Shown piece by piece: positions 44,696 to 53,742 of a DNA stretch of 64,000 nucleotides. The translations under genes and the position numbers were made by a program. Source of the DNA: Methanoregula sp. (lineage in GTDB: Archaea > Halobacteriota > Methanomicrobia > Methanomicrobiales > Methanospirillaceae); the NCBI GenBank assembly GCA_041645435.1, contig JBAZQB010000001.1, positions 372,001-436,000 on the forward strand, written 5' to 3'. Under the pieces are notes generated by a model, which saw nothing but the letters and a program-made list of their open reading frames with translations, was not told where the DNA came from and did not search any database. Each line of letters begins with the position of its first letter. Position 1 is the first letter of the stretch.

Positions 44696-44968
44696 ATGAC
44701 ATCAGAGGCCAAAGCGGTTCACTCGCCCCAGCTCGATACCGTACTGATGGTCGAGTCCTTTATCCGGGAGCACAGCGGGGAATATAAAAAAAGGGCATTG
44801 TGGGAGAACCTGCCCAAGAAGATGATGTACCAGACATTCTCTACGGTCGTCAGCTACCTCCAGGATTCCGGAAAGATTGCAACGGACGCTGACAAAAAAA
44901 TCTGCTGGATCTATAACCCGGAACTGATAAATCGATACCTTAGTAACAATAACCTGAAGATCCGATGA
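44696..44968 (+). CDS. Winged-helix-like antitoxin
   Basis: A 90-aa protein with the pattern of a small winged helix: TVLMVESFIREHSGEYKKRA, LWENLPKKMMYQTFSTVVSY and a wing DSGKIATDADKKICWIYNP. It is followed by a RelE-like toxin gene overlapping by 4 bp and preceded by a palindrome, so it is the likely antitoxin and autorepressor. Confidence 0.75.
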   Translation: MTSEAKAVHSPQLDTVLMVESFIREHSGEYKKRALWENLPKKMMYQTFSTVVSYLQDSGKIATDADKKICWIYNPELINRYLSNNNLKIR

Positions 44969-45294
44969 AATCCGCCCTCTACTTCGCTGACGATCAGGTC
45001 AGTGACGCTTTTTTTAAGCTCCAGTCCGGGAGGGTGGAAGAAAAAGAGATTTTTAATCAATTGAATACAGCGTTCGATATGATTGCCGAAGATCCCTTTT
45101 GCGGGATCCAGGTACCTAAACGATTAATCCCAAAAATATACATCACAAAATACGGAATAGACAACCTGTGGAAATGTAATTTTCATAAAAACTGGCGGCT
45201 GATGTATGCGGTTGCCGGTGACGGGACGCAGGTTGTTGCCCTGGTACTGGAATGGCTGCCCCATAAGGAATACGAGCGAAGATTCGGGTACTGA
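44965..45294 (+). CDS. RelE/ParE-fold toxin (archaeal type)
   Basis: A 109-aa protein of an archaeal family with a RelE-like fold: helices FFKLQSGRVEEKEIFNQLN and FDMIAEDPFCGIQVPKRLIP, then GIDNLWKCNFHKNWRLMYAV and VVALVLEWLPHKEYERRFGY, where the final Arg-Tyr segment is highly typical. It should act on mRNA or on gyrase. Intact and coupled to the antitoxin upstream. Confidence 0.82.
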   Translation: MKSALYFADDQVSDAFFKLQSGRVEEKEIFNQLNTAFDMIAEDPFCGIQVPKRLIPKIYITKYGIDNLWKCNFHKNWRLMYAVAGDGTQVVALVLEWLPHKEYERRFGY

Positions 45295-45319
45295 TCAGCG
45301 GTACCGGAATTATCCGCAC

Positions 45320-45640
45320 AAAACTCGTTCAACTCCAAACCCCCCCTCTTCCAAAAATCACCGTCGTGAAAAAAGATCCCCCTATTCGCATTCCGGCAGC
45401 CTTTACGGGGCCCGGATGGGTTAACGTGGCGAAAAATGCCTCGATTAAAAGGCCTTTGGCGGGCGTTATACGAGGGCGTTTCCGCCCGCAGTTTGGTAAT
45501 CGGAGCGAAAATCCAGGGGATTTTCCACAGGAACCGAAAATAGGGAATTTACGTAGTTTCCCAATAGAGATTGAAATGCGAAAAAGGGAAATGGAGCGCG
45601 TATTGGGCTTATTTACCCTCAGGGAATGGACCCCCCCCTT
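45320..45640 (+). repeat. Dispersed repeat, copy 6
   Basis: Starts with AACTCGTTCAACTCC and CCTCTTCCAAAAATC like the left arm of copies 3 and 5; continues through TTCCGGCAGCCTTTACGGGG and GGCGAAAAATGCCTCGATTA, then diverges after TTTTCCACAGGAACCGAAAA. The right end keeps TTTACCCTCAGGG. Confidence 0.8.
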
Positions 45641-45796
45641 ACTACAAGGGTCTCCGACGCAGGTCGAATGAAGACGGAAGATGATCTCATACACAGATAC
45701 GATAATTATGACGGACCTGCACCACCCGGGCCAGCCAGAGCATTATGATTACAAGCTTCAGAAAAAATTGTGCGATTTCTCAAAATCGCTTTACAA

Positions 45797-45881
45797 TGCG
45801 AGGGATGGGATTCGAACCCAAGAACTCCTGCGAGACCAGGCCCTGAACCTGGCGCCGTTGACCTGGCTTGGCTACCCTCGC
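45797..45881 (-). tRNA. tRNA-Leu (CAG)
   Basis: Read on the minus strand, an 85-nt type II tRNA folds: acceptor GCGAGGG pairs with CCCTCGC, anticodon stem CCAGG/CCTGG encloses loop TTCAGGG with anticodon CAG, a long variable arm follows, and the T arm has GGGTTCGAATCCC. The discriminator base is A and no CCA is encoded. The repeat-rich region ends about 160 bp to the left, a common position for integration beside a tRNA gene. Confidence 0.92.
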
Positions 45882-45925
45882 GCCTGTATAGATTACGATT
45901 GAAATTAAATAAAGATAGGGGGTCG

Positions 45926-47788
45926 TTATGCCTTTTTAGGGGCACCATTATCATTGGAAGATTTTTTCAGTTCCTGCTCACGGAGCTCTTTGCGCCGGAT
46001 CTTTCCGGATATCGTCTTTGGCAGGGAATCCACAAACTCAATTATCCGGGGATATTTGTACGGGGCGGTGACCTTCTTCACATGATTCTGGATCTCCCTG
46101 ACCAGGGTTTCGGAAGGCTGGAACCCGGGTTTGAGGATGACAAAAGCCTTGACAACAAGACCCCGGACATCATCCGGAGACCCGACAACCGCTGCTTCCT
46201 GAACTGAAGGGTGCTCAATCAGTGCGCTCTCCACTTCAAAGGGACCGATACGGTAACCGGATGATTTTATGACGTCATCATCCCTGCCGATAAACCAGAG
46301 ATATCCGTCTTCATCCTTGTAGGCCTTATCTCCGGTGTAGTAATACCCGTTGACAAAGGATTTTTTGTTCTCTTCAGGATTGTTGAGATATTCCCGGAAC
46401 AATCCGACCGGGTGAGGATCTGTTTTTATCGCGATCCTGCCCTCTTCATGGAGGGGGACAGGTTTGCCGTTGTCATCATGGAGTTCAACGTGCCAGCCGG
46501 GCGAGGGTTTCCCCATGGAACCGAATTTGGGGGTCATGCCCGGGAACGTCCCGATGCAGAGCACCGTCTCGGTCTGCCCGTATCCTTCGAGAATAGTCAT
46601 ACCGGTTGCATCCTTCCAGGCCTTGATCACTTCCGGGTTGAGAGGTTCGCCTGCGCTGGTGCAGTGACGGAGTTCTGAGAAATCGAATTTGTCGAGATCG
46701 GCCAAGATCAGCATCCGGTAAATGGTGGGCGGGCAGCAGAACGTGGTGATGCCATATTTTTCTATGAGCGGGAGTATCTCGGTGGCATTGAAACGGCTTC
46801 GTATATCATAGACAAAAATTGCCGACCCTTCGATCCACTGCCCGTAGAACTTTCCCCATGCGCTCTTTGCCCATCCCGTGTCCGAGAGGGTGAAGTGGAG
46901 ATCGTTGATGCGCAGGTCATGCCAGAAACGTGCAGTAACGATATGTCCCAGCGGGTAACTCTGCTCATGTACCACCATTTTGGGTTCGCCCGTTGTACCG
47001 GAGGTAAAGAAAATAACGAGCGGGTCGGTGCTCTTTGTCTTTTTCATACTGGGGAGATTGACGATTTTTGCCGATACGGGTGCCGGGTAGTCAAGTTCGG
47101 TGGGGTAACTGATCCAGCCCGGGCGTTTGCCATCGATCAGTACTTTACACGAAAGGGAAGGGCAGTCCTTTGCGATCTCTTCGATCTTATCCGCCTGTTC
47201 TTCCATCGTAATGACCATCTTGATATCAGCAATATTGATCCGGTATTTCAGGTCCTTGGGGGTGAGCATCGTGGGGGCGGGAACATATACTGCACCACGC
47301 TTGATCAGGCCAAGGGTAAACGTCCACCACTCAGGAACCCGGGGCAGCATGATCAGTACACGGTCGCCCTTACTGATGCCATACTTGATAAGGATGTTTA
47401 CAATCTGGTTCGAGAGCCGCATAAGGTCCCAGAACGTAAACGTCTTCTCTTTGCCTTCCTGGTTCACCCAGAGCATGGCAAGTTTGTTCCGGTCTTTGTT
47501 TGCCCATGCATCGATGACATCAAAACCGAAGTTAAAGTATTCAGGGACTTCGATGGAAAATTTCCGGAACATTTCATCATAATCTGGCATGTTATGATCT
47601 TCAGGTCCAAAAACCGGACCGGCAGAAGGGAGTGTTGTTGCACCAATCCTGCTAACACCTGTACTTTTGGTAAGTTGTGTGGTGCATGCCTCGTTTATCC
47701 AGTCAGACCGGGAAATATCACGCTTCTCACACGATTTATCAATACGTTCTGCAAGTGAATCGTCCATAGTGACAGAATACCGCACCAT
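45926..47788 (-). CDS. Ribbon-helix-helix domain fused to an AMP-forming acyl-CoA synthetase
   Basis: A 620-aa protein from ATG 47788. Residues 1-42 are a complete ribbon-helix-helix DNA-binding domain (MVRYSVTMDDSLAERIDKSC, then RSDWINEACTTQL). After a 25-residue linker comes an acyl/acetyl-CoA synthetase: the P-loop IFFTSGTTGEPKMV, GYGQTE, YYTGDKAYKDEDGYLWFIGR and the catalytic lysine in PKTISGKIRRKEL. The enzyme part activates a carboxylate, most likely a short- or branched-chain acid, to its CoA ester. A DNA-binding domain on such an enzyme is unusual and suggests a metabolic enzyme that also regulates transcription. A stray ATG at 47842 upstream is not preferred. Confidence 0.88.
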   Translation of the reverse strand: MVRYSVTMDDSLAERIDKSCEKRDISRSDWINEACTTQLTKSTGVSRIGATTLPSAGPVFGPEDHNMPDYDEMFRKFSIEVPEYFNFGFDVIDAWANKDRNKLAMLWVNQEGKEKTFTFWDLMRLSNQIVNILIKYGISKGDRVLIMLPRVPEWWTFTLGLIKRGAVYVPAPTMLTPKDLKYRINIADIKMVITMEEQADKIEEIAKDCPSLSCKVLIDGKRPGWISYPTELDYPAPVSAKIVNLPSMKKTKSTDPLVIFFTSGTTGEPKMVVHEQSYPLGHIVTARFWHDLRINDLHFTLSDTGWAKSAWGKFYGQWIEGSAIFVYDIRSRFNATEILPLIEKYGITTFCCPPTIYRMLILADLDKFDFSELRHCTSAGEPLNPEVIKAWKDATGMTILEGYGQTETVLCIGTFPGMTPKFGSMGKPSPGWHVELHDDNGKPVPLHEEGRIAIKTDPHPVGLFREYLNNPEENKKSFVNGYYYTGDKAYKDEDGYLWFIGRDDDVIKSSGYRIGPFEVESALIEHPSVQEAAVVGSPDDVRGLVVKAFVILKPGFQPSETLVREIQNHVKKVTAPYKYPRIIEFVDSLPKTISGKIRRKELREQELKKSSNDNGAPKKA

Positions 47789-47934
47789 ACATGATCGTTT
47801 AGTGGTGCAGAAGAAGAGGATTTCGATTAAATTATGCACCACGATTCAATGATTTTTTTGTTTCAACAAACATTGATCTTCCGGATGAGAACGAAAACAA
47901 AAAGTGGCTTAAAAAATATAATGATTTACGTGAT

Positions 47935-48140
47935 GCAGTCACGTTCGGTTCTGGTTTTTTCAGCTCTGCTACCTGCAGTTCCCTGCGTTTGATCTTACCG
48001 GACAGGGTTTTTTAGAAGGTCAGGCACAATTTCAATGTCGCGTAGATATTTGTACGGTGCGGGGGTCCGTTTCACCGGGTTTTTTGTATCTTTGATCGGT
48101 GATTCGGTGGGACCAGAGCCAGTACCGGGAACAAAAAATG
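47935..48140 (-). pseudogene. C-terminal relic of a second acyl-CoA synthetase
   Basis: On the minus strand TKNPVKRTPAPYKYLRDIEI lines up with QNHVKKVTAPYKYPRIIEF in the synthetase next door. After a frameshift near 48005 the end KTLSGKIKRRELQVAELKKP follows. Everything before the last 70 or so codons is missing. This marks an old tandem duplication. Confidence 0.7.
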
Positions 48141-48319
48141 CTATGCAGTCATATCCCGGATAACAGATCCGGATACAAAAAGCACACGATTTGAGATGAT
48201 TATCTTTATGCAATCCGGTTTTACCGGCATACCCGTAAACGTCAGCAGAAGACAGAAAATAAGGGACATAAAGGTTGTCCATTAGTATTATCGTTCACAA
48301 AAAAAAAATAGTACAAAGG

Positions 48320-48874
48320 ATGGCTGATAAAAAGTACGAATCATTGAAGATTGAGAACATCGTAGCTTCGGGTGTAATTGCCGATTCTATTGATCTTATT
48401 GAGGTGTCAAAAAAGGTCAGGAACTGCGAACTCAATACCAAACGGTTCCCCGGGGCAGTATACAGGCTGGAGAATCCAAAAATTGCCTCCCTGATCTTTT
48501 CTTCAGGAAAGGTTGTCCTCACCGGTATCCGTGATAAAAAGGCACTTACCCAGGGTCTCAGTCTGATCATCAAGTCATTAAAAGAAGCAGGTGTTGATAC
48601 TCACGAGAAACCCAGCGTTGCAATCACCAACATTGTCTGTTCGTATGATATCGGCAAGTACATCAATCTCAACAAGGTAGTCATCACACTCAATCTCGAA
48701 AATATCGAATACGAACCCGAGCAGTTCCCCGGACTCGTCTACCGGATCAAGGACCCCAAGATTGTTGCCCTGCTCTTCTCTTCAGGAAAGATCATCCTCA
48801 CCGGGGGAAAGAATCTTGAAGATATCAAGAAAGGTCTTGACTTCCTCGAGCAGAAACTCGAAAGTATCATGTAA
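48320..48874 (+). CDS. tbp: TATA-box-binding protein
   Basis: A 184-aa archaeal TBP with the start at ATG 48320 (MADKKYESLKIEN). It consists of two imperfect repeats of about 90 residues, each with NIVxS near the front, FPGxVYRxxxPK and LIFSSGKxVLTG (first: FPGAVYRLENPKIASLIFSS; second: FPGLVYRIKDPKIVALLFSS). The saddle-shaped protein recognises archaeal promoters and recruits TFB and RNA polymerase. The C-terminus is followed by T-runs that fit an archaeal terminator. It is convergent with the Lhr helicase gene. Confidence 0.96.
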   Translation: MADKKYESLKIENIVASGVIADSIDLIEVSKKVRNCELNTKRFPGAVYRLENPKIASLIFSSGKVVLTGIRDKKALTQGLSLIIKSLKEAGVDTHEKPSVAITNIVCSYDIGKYINLNKVVITLNLENIEYEPEQFPGLVYRIKDPKIVALLFSSGKIILTGGKNLEDIKKGLDFLEQKLESIM

Positions 48875-48886
48875 TACACAAAAACG

Positions 48887-48909
48887 GTTTTTTCTTTTTT
48901 TCTTTTTCC
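48887..48909 (+). terminator. T-rich terminator after tbp
   Basis: Runs of TTTTTT, CTTTTTTTC and TTTTT lie within 35 bp of the tbp stop, between two convergent genes. Archaeal RNA polymerase stops at such U-rich tracts without a hairpin. Confidence 0.6.
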
Positions 48910-48923
48910 TTACTCCACCGGGT

Positions 48924-51620
48924 TCATGACCAGTACCGGTGTGTCTGGATAAATGTACGCTCTGCTTTGAGAATCTCACGGTAGAACGCATCGCCATCCG
49001 TCTGGGTTGCAAGAATACGTGACGCATTTTCCGGACCTACTCCCCGTGCTGCAAGTGCAATAACCGCTTTCTTCCCGCTGGAAAGCACGATATTGGCATT
49101 CTTTTTCAACCGCTGTTCGATCGCCCGCTCATCAGCGTTCTTCTTTAACTTCCGGATCATGACATACTGCTCCTCATCAAAGGGCTTGAGCGCAGCAATC
49201 AGGCGTGCTCCGCATTTCGGGCACTGGGGCGGATCCTGTACCCGGGATACAATGGTCCGGCTCTTCCAGTCCCGGCAGTTCATACAGGCAAGGATGACAT
49301 CATCCTGCTCAAGCCTGCGCTTTAACGTGGCAATTACCGCGTGATCCGCAGTCGGCGGGGGAATCTGATCCCGGGAGGAAAGCAGTCCCCCGGCACCAAT
49401 GAGTGAATGGGGGCCTAACGCAACCTGGATCTTTTCCTGCTTAACAAGAGAGACGAGGGCAGATGCCGTATCAATATCCATGTATTCCGTCAGCAGCTCG
49501 CGGTACGCTTCCTGCTGGACAACGGTATTATCAAAAAAATCGAGCAGGCGGTGAATGCTGATCTTCTCGTAATCCGCATCCGAATCGATTGCCCCGAACT
49601 TCTTTGCGATCTGCACCAGTTTCCATTTGAACAGCGCAGTGCGTTTCAGGGCGAGCCGGAGAATGCCGGACATATGTGCCGGGTCGAGCGCGAGAAGCAG
49701 ATCCCGCACATCGGCAGCCCGGATGGACGAGGGAAGGCGCAGGAGCATCCGGTAGGCATCGAGTTCGAGCCCGACAGTGGTCCCGTAGCGGGCGGAGATC
49801 AGGATAGAGAGTACACGCCCGAGCACTTCGTTTGCCTTATGCCCGGCACAGACATTGCAGACCACCCCGTCATCAGTATTCTCAAGCGTGATGAGGTGAT
49901 CCGTGGGAACCAGCGACCGGTTCTTATCCATCTCGGAAAGGAACGCTTCGGCAAAGGCAATCCCCTCATCACCGGCAGAATAATCGGAAATCTTCCGGGT
50001 TCTGCGCATCTCGCCGACTTCACGGGCAACATTGAACGGCACCGGGATCTGCTCTCCTTCCCAGGAGGGCAGTTCCCCGAGCGCCTTCTTTGCCGGTTCA
50101 ACGGTCAGTTTCCCGTCAGCAATCTCCAGCACGCGCCAGAGCTGTCCCTTGGTGATAAAGACTGCCCCGGTATGCACCCAGCCAACCACGAATGACTCAT
50201 CGAGTGTGCCCACGGTCCTCCGCGATACCATATCAAAGACCGGCACTTTCCGTTCATCGTGTATCATCGAGAGGTTGTTGGAAAGGTACCGTCGCGCCCG
50301 TCCGGTTGTGATGATACGCCCCCCGTCATTGCGGATAAGGCGGTGTTCTTCCATCTGCCTGCATACATCCTCCAATAGCGCCTCGCACCGGGGATAGAGC
50401 GCGGTACGCTCAAGAATCTCCAGAATCGCTGAACGCTCGATCTCACCGTACTCAACTGCAATTGCTGCAATCTGGTTGGCGAGCACGTCTGCGGCATTCC
50501 GGGGGAGTACAACCGGCTCGATCTCGTTTCCTTTGGCCTTTTTTGCAATGACAAGGGATTCGAGCAGGTCGTCAAAGCCGGTTGCAAAAATGGTTCCCCG
50601 CGAAATGGTATTCAGCTGGTGCCCGGCACGCCCCACCCGCTGTACCAGCCGGGCCACTTCGCGGGGGGAACCGAACTGGATCACGTGATCGACACGGCCG
50701 ATATCAATCCCCAGTTCCATGGAAGAAGTACAGATAAGGGTCCGGATCTCACCTTTTTTGAACCGTTCTTCGGCATCGATCCTCACCTCTTTTGAGAGCG
50801 AACCGTGATGAACCTCAACATCCCCGTGCTCAAAGAGCGCGTGCCCCAGCGCTTCAGCAGTCACCCGGGTATTGACAAAGACCAGCGTGGAACCTTCGCG
50901 TTTCAGTGCTTTTGAGAGCACGTTTGTCTGGTGTTTGAAATCGTCTCCAACGTACTTAACCGAGATCTCAAGGTGTTTTGCCACCGGTACCTGCACCACA
51001 GAACACGGGCGGGCCCCGCAGAGGAACCGGGCGATCTCTTCGGGATTACCCACGGTTGCTGACAGGCCGATGCGCTGGAATTCCCCGGCATACACATGCA
51101 GCCGTTCCAGCGCAACAGCAAGCTGTGCGCCCCGTTTGCTCCCTGCCAGCTCATGGACTTCGTCGACGATCACGTACCGTATCTGCTTAAGATGCTGACG
51201 GAGGCGCTTTCCCATGAAGAGCGCCTGCACGGTTTCCGGGGTGGTAATCAGGAGATCTGGCGGGTTGAGCGCCTGTTTGCGGCGTTCTGCCATCGGGGTA
51301 TCGCCATGCCGCACGCCCACCGTCAGGCCAAGTTCCCCGCACCACCATTGCATCCGGGAGAGGATATCGCGGTTGAGTGCACGGAGAGGGGTGATATAGA
51401 GCGCCTTGAACCCCCCGCCGGCAGGGAGCGAGAGCAGGCCGTTGAAGACCGGAAACATTGCGCTCTCGGTCTTTCCGGTTCCGGTCGGAGCGATCAGGAC
51501 CAGATGGTTCCCATGAAGGATCAGGGGGATTGCCTGGTTCTGTGCATCGGAGAGGCGGGCAAATCCGCGTTTCCGGATGCATTCCTGCACTTTTGGATGC
51601 AGCGACTCAATCTGCTTCAT
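48924..51620 (-). CDS. Lhr-type superfamily 2 helicase
   Basis: An 898-aa helicase: Q motif, Walker A APTGTGKTES, TPLRALNRD, motif II DEVHEL, SATVGNP, CTSSMELGIDIGRVD and motif VI LVQRVGRAGHQ, then a winged helix and a large C-terminal region. Near the end a four-cysteine cluster (CMNC and CPKC) forms a zinc ribbon, and helix-hairpin-helix-like ALAARGVGPENASRI follows. Lhr helicases remodel branched DNA during repair. It overlaps the phosphoesterase gene by 14 bp, an arrangement conserved in archaea and suggesting joint work in DNA repair. Confidence 0.92.
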   Translation of the reverse strand: MKQIESLHPKVQECIRKRGFARLSDAQNQAIPLILHGNHLVLIAPTGTGKTESAMFPVFNGLLSLPAGGGFKALYITPLRALNRDILSRMQWWCGELGLTVGVRHGDTPMAERRKQALNPPDLLITTPETVQALFMGKRLRQHLKQIRYVIVDEVHELAGSKRGAQLAVALERLHVYAGEFQRIGLSATVGNPEEIARFLCGARPCSVVQVPVAKHLEISVKYVGDDFKHQTNVLSKALKREGSTLVFVNTRVTAEALGHALFEHGDVEVHHGSLSKEVRIDAEERFKKGEIRTLICTSSMELGIDIGRVDHVIQFGSPREVARLVQRVGRAGHQLNTISRGTIFATGFDDLLESLVIAKKAKGNEIEPVVLPRNAADVLANQIAAIAVEYGEIERSAILEILERTALYPRCEALLEDVCRQMEEHRLIRNDGGRIITTGRARRYLSNNLSMIHDERKVPVFDMVSRRTVGTLDESFVVGWVHTGAVFITKGQLWRVLEIADGKLTVEPAKKALGELPSWEGEQIPVPFNVAREVGEMRRTRKISDYSAGDEGIAFAEAFLSEMDKNRSLVPTDHLITLENTDDGVVCNVCAGHKANEVLGRVLSILISARYGTTVGLELDAYRMLLRLPSSIRAADVRDLLLALDPAHMSGILRLALKRTALFKWKLVQIAKKFGAIDSDADYEKISIHRLLDFFDNTVVQQEAYRELLTEYMDIDTASALVSLVKQEKIQVALGPHSLIGAGGLLSSRDQIPPPTADHAVIATLKRRLEQDDVILACMNCRDWKSRTIVSRVQDPPQCPKCGARLIAALKPFDEEQYVMIRKLKKNADERAIEQRLKKNANIVLSSGKKAVIALAARGVGPENASRILATQTDGDAFYREILKAERTFIQTHRYWS

Positions 51621-52365
51621 CGGGAATCAATGCACGCAGCGGGCCGATGTATGTCCCATCGGCAAGGATGATCTCGGTATTCTCTTTTTGCATCATTCGC
51701 GAAAGGGGTGAAAAGGGTTTTTTTATGATCTGGAGGATGTCGTACCCGGCAATCTCATTGAACGAGGGCACAAACAATACACGGGAAGGAGTACTATTAT
51801 CGGACGGGGTTCTGCCACCAGGATCTTTTTTTGCATCAATTCCTGCCCGCAGGTATGCAGGGGTCTGCAATGCACAGCCAACCTCGTCCCTGAGTGAGAG
51901 CAGGGGGTGGTGATGACCGATGACGATAAGGTGACCGTCCAGTACAGGCGAAGGAATCATGTGCCCGTGAAGGTACCCGACACCATCCAGGATCGCCCCG
52001 TCTTTTGGCTGGATCTCCCCTTTGTGCAGGAACCGTTCGATGCCGATATCATGATTACCCGGAAACACATGGAGCGGTATCCTGGCCCGTAAGGAATCGA
52101 GGATTTTTGGCAGCTCGTAATGCTCCTGCCACGTGGGGGTGGGGATACTGTGCTTCACATCGCCCAGCAGCACCAGAGCATCCGGTTTTGTCGAATCGAT
52201 AACCGAGTGAAGGCGTTCAAGCCTGCGTTCACTCCGGCTCTTAAAATGCAGGCCGTGTGCAGCCAGATCCGCCTCTATGCCGAAATGCAGGTCGGCAACA
52301 ACCAGCATGCGCTGTTCACCTTCGATGACAAGTGCCGGCCCCTCACCGATAAATTCCATCTTCAT
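51607..52365 (-). CDS. Calcineurin-like metallophosphoesterase (Lhr-associated)
   Basis: A 252-aa enzyme from ATG 52365, overlapping the upstream stop (ATGA). The metallophosphatase motifs are in order: VADLHFGIE, LGDVKHS, FPGNHDIG and IGHHHP. Members near Lhr helicases are thought to process DNA or nucleotide ends. Mn2+ or Fe2+ dependence is expected from the fold. Confidence 0.9.
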   Translation of the reverse strand: MKMEFIGEGPALVIEGEQRMLVVADLHFGIEADLAAHGLHFKSRSERRLERLHSVIDSTKPDALVLLGDVKHSIPTPTWQEHYELPKILDSLRARIPLHVFPGNHDIGIERFLHKGEIQPKDGAILDGVGYLHGHMIPSPVLDGHLIVIGHHHPLLSLRDEVGCALQTPAYLRAGIDAKKDPGGRTPSDNSTPSRVLFVPSFNEIAGYDILQIIKKPFSPLSRMMQKENTEIILADGTYIGPLRALIPDEAD

Positions 52366-53132
52366 AATAGTTTGACAAATCCCTTCTGGGGCTGGTAGCA
52401 TTCATCTTCAACGATAAGTGATTCTATAGCCAGAAGCACTTCCGTCTGGGCGATCCCGCGATCCCCAGCCTGACTGATGACAACATCGACTGCAATGCCA
52501 CGGGGACTGCTGGTGTTTTTCAGGATCTCCATCACCAGTTCCCGGACATCCGACCGGATGACTGCAATGAGTTCTGGGGGTTTGATACTCTGCACAGCAC
52601 AACCCACCATGTCAGCGAGTGCCCGGATGCTTTCAGGTGAATGGCTATAGTGGCGGTGCGCCTTGAGAATATGATCATCTGTACTCCGGCCCAGGAAGGC
52701 TAGATGTACCTGTTCAAGTCGTCCAAGGGTCGCTTCAGCGGTTTTCAGGATCCATTGATCCCGGATCGCACGATCAACTACCATCACATTATCGGGACGA
52801 ATCGAAAGATCCACCAAATCGTTCCTGCGGTACAACTGGGCACGACCGGTTACCGTTACAAAGGAAGGCACGGGAATTTTTCTGAACTGCCCGGCAAGCG
52901 GTGAATTCCTCCCCCCGATAATCAGGTTGAACGCTCCCGTGGGATCGGCAAGCCGGCATCGCAGCATATCGCCGTTCTCTGTCACTTCTGTAACAGCCCC
53001 CGCAAGGTACACCAGCCGGCACCAGGCAGCACCCGGTGTCACTACCCATGCGGGACTCTGCCCGTCTGCATCCTGAACCGAGAGGGTTGATCCGGAAAAA
53101 TCTCCGGCAAATACCCGTGCTGCACCTTCCAT
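52362..53132 (-). CDS. RPA-family protein (COG3390-like)
   Basis: A 256-aa protein with an OB fold in the first 130 residues (VYLAGAVTEVTENGDMLRCR, PTGAFNLIIG, SFVTVTGRAQLY) and a C-terminal winged-helix region (GIAVDVVISQAGDRGIAQTE). This layout is that of archaeal RPA-associated subunits, which bind single-stranded DNA with the main RPA. It leads the operon with the phosphoesterase and Lhr helicase; its stop overlaps the next start by 4 bp. DNA repair or replication role inferred. Confidence 0.85.
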   Translation of the reverse strand: MEGAARVFAGDFSGSTLSVQDADGQSPAWVVTPGAAWCRLVYLAGAVTEVTENGDMLRCRLADPTGAFNLIIGGRNSPLAGQFRKIPVPSFVTVTGRAQLYRRNDLVDLSIRPDNVMVVDRAIRDQWILKTAEATLGRLEQVHLAFLGRSTDDHILKAHRHYSHSPESIRALADMVGCAVQSIKPPELIAVIRSDVRELVMEILKNTSSPRGIAVDVVISQAGDRGIAQTEVLLAIESLIVEDECYQPQKGFVKLL

Positions 53133-53300
53133 AGATCCTAGTAAAATGGTTGGCGGAAGGTATTCAAGATATAGTCATTACCATGCATACTCTTAACCTA
53201 ATGACACAGACACGACGTATGTTAATGTGCTGCATGTTCACCTCATCGAACAGTTTTTTAGTTCAATAGTGAGTAATGGGGAATTACCAAAAGGGATAAT

Positions 53301-53725
53301 TTTGCTCTGTAGAATTCATTTAGAAAATTCTGACCGCTCTCGGGGGCTTTTTCCCCCGCCACTGGGGCATCCCCCCATTGCGATGACGATGAATTAACAG
53401 TAATCTTACTCGGGCTATCGCGTTGCGCCCGTCCCCCAACGGGGGACTGGTGGCGCAAGAGGGGGGCAATATATTATTTAAAAAAAGGATTTCCCCTGAA
53501 AATCATATTATCCGGAAAAAATGGAGATGTATCCTTTCTACAACTGCGATGAACCCCGCCGCACCAAAAAGGGACGCCCCCGCGGCGGTTTTGATGAATA
53601 ATCTGTTGAAATCACATTGCCCCGCCGTGCCTAAAGAGAGGCCATGAGGCGGGGGAGAATCATAAAAACGATTTTCATGATTTGGGAGTGAATTTAATGG
53701 TTCATGCCCGTTTCTACAGAGCAAA
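53301..53725. mobile_element. MITE-like segment with 14-bp terminal inverted repeats
   Basis: TTTGCTCTGTAGAA at 53301-53314 is exactly inverted at 53712-53725 (TTCTACAGAGCAAA). The 425-bp segment between encodes nothing convincing but is rich in short GC stems (for example CCGCCACTGGGG and CCCCGCGGCGG). It occupies most of the 610-bp gap between the RPA-family gene and the TPR gene. No target duplication is obvious. Confidence 0.45.
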
Positions 53726-53742
53726 TATTTTTGTTTTTTGTA

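Noticed and set aside
33707..45294. Integrated virus or prophage
   Set aside because: No capsid, portal, terminase or integrase gene could be recognised; the region looks like accumulated small modules.
46895..47758. 287-codon + strand frame
   Set aside because: It lies antisense within the acyl-CoA synthetase gene and has no independent support.
51096..51671. 191-codon + strand frame
   Set aside because: Antisense shadow of the Lhr helicase.
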